Source of the DNA: Chlamydomonas sphaeroides
Taxonomy: Eukaryota; Chlorophyta; Chlorophyceae; Chlamydomonadales; Chlamydomonadaceae
DNA: 11,695 bases
Direction of reading: 5' to 3'
NCBI GenBank assembly: GCA_001662425.1
Contig: BDDC01002607.1
Location: 1-11,695 of the forward strand
Made by a program: the position numbers and the translations under genes. The stretch's first letter is position 1; each line of letters begins with the position of its first letter. The notes beneath the pieces are model-generated. The model saw only the letters and a program-made list of their open reading frames with translations, was not told where the DNA came from and made no database searches. This document shows positions 6,818-11,695 of this stretch, one piece after another.

Positions 6818-9800
6818 ATGCGCACGATGGCGCTGCACTTGCGCTCTGCCTGCGGTGCCAGGTCTCCGCCGGTCGCGCCTCGCCAACAGCTTAGCGGGCC
6901 ACGCATCGGCTCTGTCCGGCGGTGGTCATCTCCCTCCTCGGGGCCCCCATCGCCCCCGCCGCCCCCGCCCCCCGGCGGTGGCGCCACCGGCACCGGTCCT
7001 GACGGCACCGGCGGCAGCAACGGGCGGCAGCCTATGTCGCTCATCGGCCGCCTAGCGCTGATTGCTGCGGGCGCCCTGGCCAGCTCGGGTCAGTACGACA
7101 ACCGCGCCGTCGGCACGAGTCGCGCATCTCGCAACCTCACATCATGCCGTCCGCCGTTCGCGCAGGCCTGGCGGTGGCCGCGCTGCCTTCCGTGGTGTCA
7201 ACGCAGTGGGGCTTGCAGCAGGCCGTCGACCTGCTCAACCTGCGCATGCCAGGTCGGCCAAGACATGTCGCTCGGCCGGCGGGCATGCCTTGGCATGGCC
7301 TTGAGCGGAGGCTTGCCCGCCGCAAGGCGCACGAGCGGCCGTGACATGTCCCCAACCTCTGTGCAACAAATGGTGATGAAGCGGCTGTACCACGCGCGCT
7401 GCCGCAGGCCGGGTCGAGGTGGCGGAGGCGTCGCTCAGCTGGACGGGGGAAAACACGCTCAAGTGCGTTAAGGTGCGGTCGTGGACCCGGCGTGAGCCAT
7501 GAAGTCCAGGGCTCTTGACTGGGTGAGGGGCGGGGACCAAGCGCTGGCCAAGCTATAGTGGTTGTGTCAAGGAACTCAAGACGCGTCCAGCGCCAGCGCC
7601 AAGCGGCTGCAGGCCACGGGCACCACGCGCACAGCACGCCCCCAGCGACCCGCCCAGCCCCTGTGCCGCCCACGCCGTACGGCAGGTGTACGACACCCCC
7701 CGCGGCGGCCAGATCCTGCTGCACCTCAACAACGTCAGCTCCTCGTCCAGCCTGTGGCACATTCTGGCGGGTGCGTAGCCGCCTGCTCGGTGACCTTTCG
7801 CCACCCGCATGACCTGTCGCCGCACTGTTGTGCCGCACGCCTGCACGGCCGCATGGGGGCTGTACCGCCGGCCTGCAACGCGCGGCTGTCCGCTACCAGC
7901 TTACAACGGCCATCACTCCAGGCGTTTCACCGTTTCGCGCCATTCTTCGGTGGCGCCAGCCAGCCAGGCCAGGCCGTGTCGCGGCTCTGCCCAACGGCAG
8001 GCACGGGCTCCCCCGGTTCGGCCACAGCTCTGACACGCACCGCACGACGAAGTCGGGCATGCGGGCATCTGTTTCCTAGATGTTGGCCCCGTCGTACCTG
8101 CGGCAGGCGCCGGCCCCTACAACGTTGTGATCAGCAAGCCCTGGATCAACGCCATCTACGACGCCCGCATCTCCGACTTCAAGCTGCTCGCCTTCCTGGA
8201 GCAGGCCGGCGTGCTGGGCTCCCCGCAGCCCCCACCGCCGCCGCCTCCCGCCGCTCGGCCGCCTTCGCAGCCCTCCCCTGGCTCGGGCCCAGCTACCGGG
8301 GCTGAGGCCGCCGGCAAGCCTCGCAGCGCCGAGCCCAGCCCCGGGCGGCTGGTGGCGGTGCTGGGCCGCATCAACGCCAGGATGGACATCAACGCCGACG
8401 TGCGCTACGGCCGCATGAACCTGGTGGTGGCCGACGGCATGCTGCTGGTGCCCGAGGAGATCAGGTGAGCGGCCCCCAAACAACGTGTCCGTGCCGAGAA
8501 CCTGACGTCCAGCCTAGCCGGATGGGTTCCCGCGGCGTGCCGAGCACTTGGCGTCCAGCCCAGCCGGTTGGGATCCCACGCCACGCACAGCCCGCCCTGC
8601 CCCGCACGGCATGGAGCGCTCTCCGCTGCTACTGGGCGAGGATCGGCGTGGCGGTGCCGGGCGTGCGGCTGCTGGTGGCTCCACGCTCGTTGTTGCTGCC
8701 ATGCCGCCCCCGCCCCCGTCGGCGCGCCGCAGGCAGATCCTGGGCCCCCAGATCCACGTCACGGGCGCGGTGGGGTCGCACGAGCTGCGCGAGTGGGCCG
8801 ACGAGCTGGGCGAGGACGTGACATGGGCCGCAGCGCCCTCGGCCTCGCCCGCATCGGTCGCCGCGCCGCCCGCGGCGCCGTCGGCGGCCGGCGGGCGAGG
8901 CGGCGGCGGCGCGGGGGCTGTCAGCTCACTAGCGGCTGCGGCGGCGGCGGCGGTGCCGAGCCGGCCGCCGCCCGAGGTGCTGCGGCGGCCGGGGGCGTAC
9001 CGGCCAGGCGTGCTGCAGGTGCGGTGGGGCGCTGGGTCCGGGGCTGGACATGGGTTGAATGCGCCGGGCGGCAGGCGGGGTGGGCAGCTAGACCCTGCAC
9101 CCCATGGGTGCTTGGGTGGCGCCAGGCTGGCCTTGACCGCGCTGGCCAGCTGGGTGCGCCGCTGCCCCTGTGGCTCGCTTGGACCCAGGGCCTCAGGGCC
9201 CTCAGGGCCCCTGCCCCCAAGGCACGCAGCAGCTAGGGACGCAGCGGCCTGCGGCGGCTGCCGGCGCACCCATCTGCCAGCACGCGGCCCCCACCCCCGC
9301 CCACGCCCACACCGCAGGTCCGCTCGCAGCACCTGGCCGGCGAGATGCGCATCTGGGACGCCGCCGACCACTCGCTGCTGCACTCGCCCGCCACCGCGCG
9401 GCTGGACCTCACGCCCGCGCTGTCCAGGCGAGCGAGCGCGGGGGCGCAGGGGCCTTGGCCATACGGACGTATGACGGGGGCCCATTCGGCCACCGCCCCG
9501 ACGCGCATGCAGCCCCTCCGAGCAGGGGCGCGAGGGCGCAGGGGCGGGCGCGTTGGGTGCTGGCGGGCTGGCGGCGGCGCGCGCTCGAGAGGCGCAGCAG
9601 CGGCGTAGGGCGCCACGGAAGGCAGTGCAATCCTCCGGGCCATGTCATGTCACGAGGGCAGCTTGGCACCCGGAGGCGCAGGGGTCAAGGTGGCTGGTGC
9701 TTTTGCGGCAGCGCCCTGCCTTGAAATCAGGGGCGCAGGGGCGCAGGGGCGCAGGGGGTTAGAGGCGCAGGGGTCCGGCTCGTGGTGCGCGCGTGCGACC

Positions 9801-10427
9801 CGGGGGGTCACGGTCGGTGCATGACTTGCCGAGAGGCCTGCCTTGGGGCAGCAGCCGCCTGCCAGCGGGCAGCGCGCAACGCCGTGCCTGCCGGTGTGCC
9901 CCCGCCCTCGCTGCGCCCCTGCCTTGCCGCAGGCTGGGCCTGGGCACCGCCAACCCATTGCTGGGGGATGTGGTGGAGGTGCGGGGAGGCGCTGGCGCGG
10001 GACAGGCAACAGCCACGACGACGACAAGCGGCGCGGGGGCGGCGGCGGTGCCGGGGAGCCAGCTGGCGGTCACGTTCAGCCCCGAGGGCGGCCGGCTGCC
10101 GTACAACGCGGCGACCGTGGAGGTGGGTGCGGCGCAGGGACCGCGGTGGGGCCGAGCGTGGTCTTCCTCCGCAGCCTCGCTGCCCTGTGCGTGCCTGGAA
10201 CTGACCCTGCCTGACTAACCGGACCCAAGCAACGCCAAGCATCTCCGCTGCCTCACCCCTGTCTGTTTGGCGCCCGCCCTGCCCTCACCTGCGCCTGGTC
10301 CCGAACCTGTCCTCGCCCCCCTTCCCTCCCTCCCCCACGCTAGCTCGCGCCCGTGACTCTGGCCCTGGGTCCCAGCTCCCTCGCCACCGAGCTCCTCGCC
10401 GACCTCGGCCTCGGCCGCCTCACCAGC

Positions 10428-10458
<31 letters not shown>

Positions 10459-11214
10459 CCAGCGCCACCGGCCCGCTGACGGCGGCCGTCTCTCGCATGA
10501 CCGTGCGCTTCACGCGCGGCGGCGAGCTGCGCACCGAGCGCGTCGACATGCGCCTCGGCGGCGCCGCCGCCAGCCCTGACGGCGCCTCCTCCGCCTCCTC
10601 CACCTCTGGCGGTGTGCATGTGGCGGTGTGGGGCAGCGCCGACCTGGTCCGTGACTCGCTGGACTTCACGCTGGGCGTGTCGCCGGGGCCGCTGCTGGCG
10701 GCGCTGGGGCTGGGCAGCGAGGGGCTGCCGCCTGGCTACATGGTGCTGGTGCCGCTGCGGGGCGACCCCTCGGCGCCGCGCTACGACGTCGGCGGCGCGC
10801 TGCTGCGGCTGGGGCAGGTGCGTGGCTTGGCGCCGGAAGGGATGGGGATGGGATGGACGTGTGGGCTTGCCGCAGCACCCTACGGCGCCTGCGTGTGGTC
10901 CGGGTGAGTGTGCGCGTGTGTTCATTCAACAGTTGGTGTGACGCGCCGCACGCAGCGCATGCCCACAGGTGTGGCCGGGTGTGGGCTCACCTGCAGGTGG
11001 CCCCGTGGTGGCTGCGGGGGTGAGGGGTGGAGGCGTGCGACACCCCGGGCGCGTTTGTGTTGCATGCGCTGCGCTGCTGCGGCGAGGCGAGGCGGTGCGC
11101 GCTCACCTGCCTTGACCGGCCTGCCTGCCCGCCCCCGGTGGTTGCAGCTGGCGTCGCGGCAGAAGGCCGCCCAGTGGGACCAGCGGCGCCGGGAGGAGGC
11201 GGAGCGCGGCCAGG
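6818..11214 (+). CDS. Predicted plastid membrane-anchored AsmA-like protein (multi-exon, 3' end unresolved)
   Basis: Exons are 6818-7088, 7166-7252, 7408-7472, 7686-7770, 8107-8464, 8733-9018, 9318-9427, 9933-10122, 10344-10817 and 11148-11214 or beyond; all junctions keep phase, giving 664 residues. The start is the ATG at 6818 (an alternative ATG is at 6827). Residues 1-72 form an Arg/Ser/Ala/Pro-rich transit-like region with a poly-Pro tract. A hydrophobic segment follows at about 75-100 (LIGRLALIAAGALASSG, then LAVAALPSVVS). Then come MPGRVEVAEASLSWTG (about 118-133), a VYDTPRGGQ block, a long beta-rich region with low-complexity inserts, and near the C-terminus VHVAVWGSADLVRDSLDF, LPPGYMVLVPLRGDPSAP and LRLGQLASRQKAAQWDQRRR. 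The N-terminal anchor, the 'xLSWTG' start and the C-terminal 'xVPLRGxxxxPxxD' resemble AsmA/TamB-type proteins, known in bacteria for phospholipid transfer or outer-membrane maintenance. That assignment is inference. The intron after exon 7 has a GC donor. Confidence 0.82.
8491..8582. repeat. 46-base imperfect tandem duplication in an intron
   Basis: Two adjacent copies, each starting GTGCCGAG, occupy 8491-8536 and 8537-8582. They share blocks such as CGTCCAGCC, AGCCGG and GGG-TCCC with roughly nine mismatches by eye. The pair sits just inside the fifth intron (8465-8732) of the AsmA-like gene. The divergence shows it is not a very recent event. Confidence 0.8.
9428..9932 (+). other. Putative GC-AG intron of the AsmA-like gene
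   Basis: Exon 7 ends TCCAG and is followed by GCGAGC, a GC donor in the otherwise good consensus CAG|GCGAGC. The acceptor is TTGCCGCAG at 9932. The join AG|G restores phase and gives TPALSR-LGLGTANPLLGD, a smooth continuation. I saw no GT donor nearby that would keep both this exon end and the phase. At 505 bases it is the longest intron in the gene, and it holds a CAGGGGCG repeat array. Confidence 0.65.
9673..9775. repeat. CAGGGGCG 8-base array flanked by 14-base copies
   Basis: Three exact CAGGGGCG units run from 9728 to 9751, followed by a degenerate unit. The 14-mer GAGGCGCAGGGGTC occurs at 9673-9686 and again at 9762-9775 on either side, and related GGCGCAGGGGC pieces occur near 9444 and 9536. 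All lie in the putative GC-AG intron (9428-9932). Confidence 0.8.
10422..10462. repeat. GCC trinucleotide repeat coding poly-alanine
   Basis: A GCC-rich triplet run in the ninth exon of the AsmA-like gene encodes SAAAATAAAAAASATG, between the GLGRLTS and PLTAAVSRMTVRFT segments. It is in frame and keeps the exon open, consistent with a surface-loop expansion rather than a core element. Confidence 0.8.
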
Positions 11215-11695
11215 GTGAGGCGGGCCGCCCCGGGCCACGGCACGCGTCTGCTGCCACAGCCACCGGGCCGTGCGCACACATCTATTTCGGCTCTGAGAGT
11301 TGACCACACTGACCCTGAAGGGGCCTTGCCTGTCGCTGCGCCGCTGTGCAGTACCGTGTGCGTGTGTAGCGTAGCGTAGCGGCCGCCCCGGGCAGCCCTG
11401 CCGGGTGCAACCTCGCCGCAGGGGCCCTGCCTGCTGCTGCGGTGCTGCTGCTGCGGGGGGCGGCTGGGGCCGCCGCTTGCCAAAAGCCCCCGCCCCCAGC
11501 CAGCTGTCTGCACGCCCGCCTGCACGCACGCGCCACGCACTGTGCCGGCCTGCCTTGCTCCGTGCTCGCAGCACCGCACCTGCCCCGCCCACCCCTCACA
11601 CGCCCCCCACAGCCCTCAACCTGCGATTGCCCACGTACCCCTGCCCCCCGGCCCCGTTGCCTTCCGCCCTGCGTGCCCAGCCCCGCGCGGCCTGG
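11215..11695 (+). other. Unresolved 3' region of the AsmA-like gene
   Basis: A good donor (GGTGAGG) follows the last confident exon base at 11214 in phase 1. If it is used, the gene continues; acceptors that fit occur after CGCCGCAG near 11420 and CTCGCAG near 11572, but neither downstream translation is recognisable. If it is not used, the frame reads on to a TGA at 11301-11303, ending in IYFGSES, which would add about 29 residues. No TGTAA polyadenylation signal is visible between 11304 and the window end. A short GCGTA-type repeat (about 11369-11380) lies here. Confidence 0.4.

Noticed and set aside
8514..9485. 323-codon minus-strand ORF
   Set aside because: It is antisense to exons 6 and 7 of the plus-strand gene, which join in phase with recognisable protein blocks; the minus reading is low-complexity Pro/Ala/Arg/Ser.

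Overview
The window looks like nuclear DNA of a green alga of the Chlamydomonas/Volvox group (Chlamydomonadales). The basis is very high GC in coding DNA, genes broken into many short exons by introns of about 75-500 bases, mostly GTGAGC/GTGCG-like donors with GCAG acceptors, alanine/proline/glycine low-complexity inserts, and algal-style transit peptides. I see no operons, ribosome binding sites, tRNA, rRNA, transposase or CRISPR. The long uninterrupted ORFs in other frames are mostly by-products of the GC bias. Gene models below come from joining exons by hand. Every junction keeps the reading frame, and several junctions rejoin a motif I recognise.

Layout. (1) 1001 to about 316, minus strand: the 5' part of a gene for a protein with a signal peptide and unknown function; its 3' part lies to the left or is unresolved. 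(2) 3804-1717, minus strand: a complete three-exon gene for a 573-residue, N-terminally anchored protein resembling uncharacterised bacterial proteins that look like metal-dependent hydrolases. (3) 6496-4449, minus strand: a complete seven-exon gene for a 216-residue plastid-targeted protein of a family conserved in plants and cyanobacteria but, as far as I recall, without an assigned function. (4) 6818 to at least 11214, plus strand: a gene of ten or more exons for a predicted plastid membrane-anchored protein of 664 or more residues, whose C-terminal part resembles AsmA-like proteins. One of its introns appears to be of the GC-AG class.

Genes 3 and 4 are transcribed away from each other from a gap of about 320 bases between start codons, so they probably share a promoter region. 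Both are predicted to go to the plastid, so co-regulation, perhaps in envelope or thylakoid lipid or membrane biology, is a reasonable but unproven idea. Genes 1, 2 and 3 lie head to tail on the minus strand.

Spacers and introns hold several small tandem repeats: a 10-base repeat at the left edge, a GGGGC run, a 16-base exact duplication, a 46-base imperfect duplication and an 8-base array. The 1002-1716 spacer is visibly less GC-rich than the genes.
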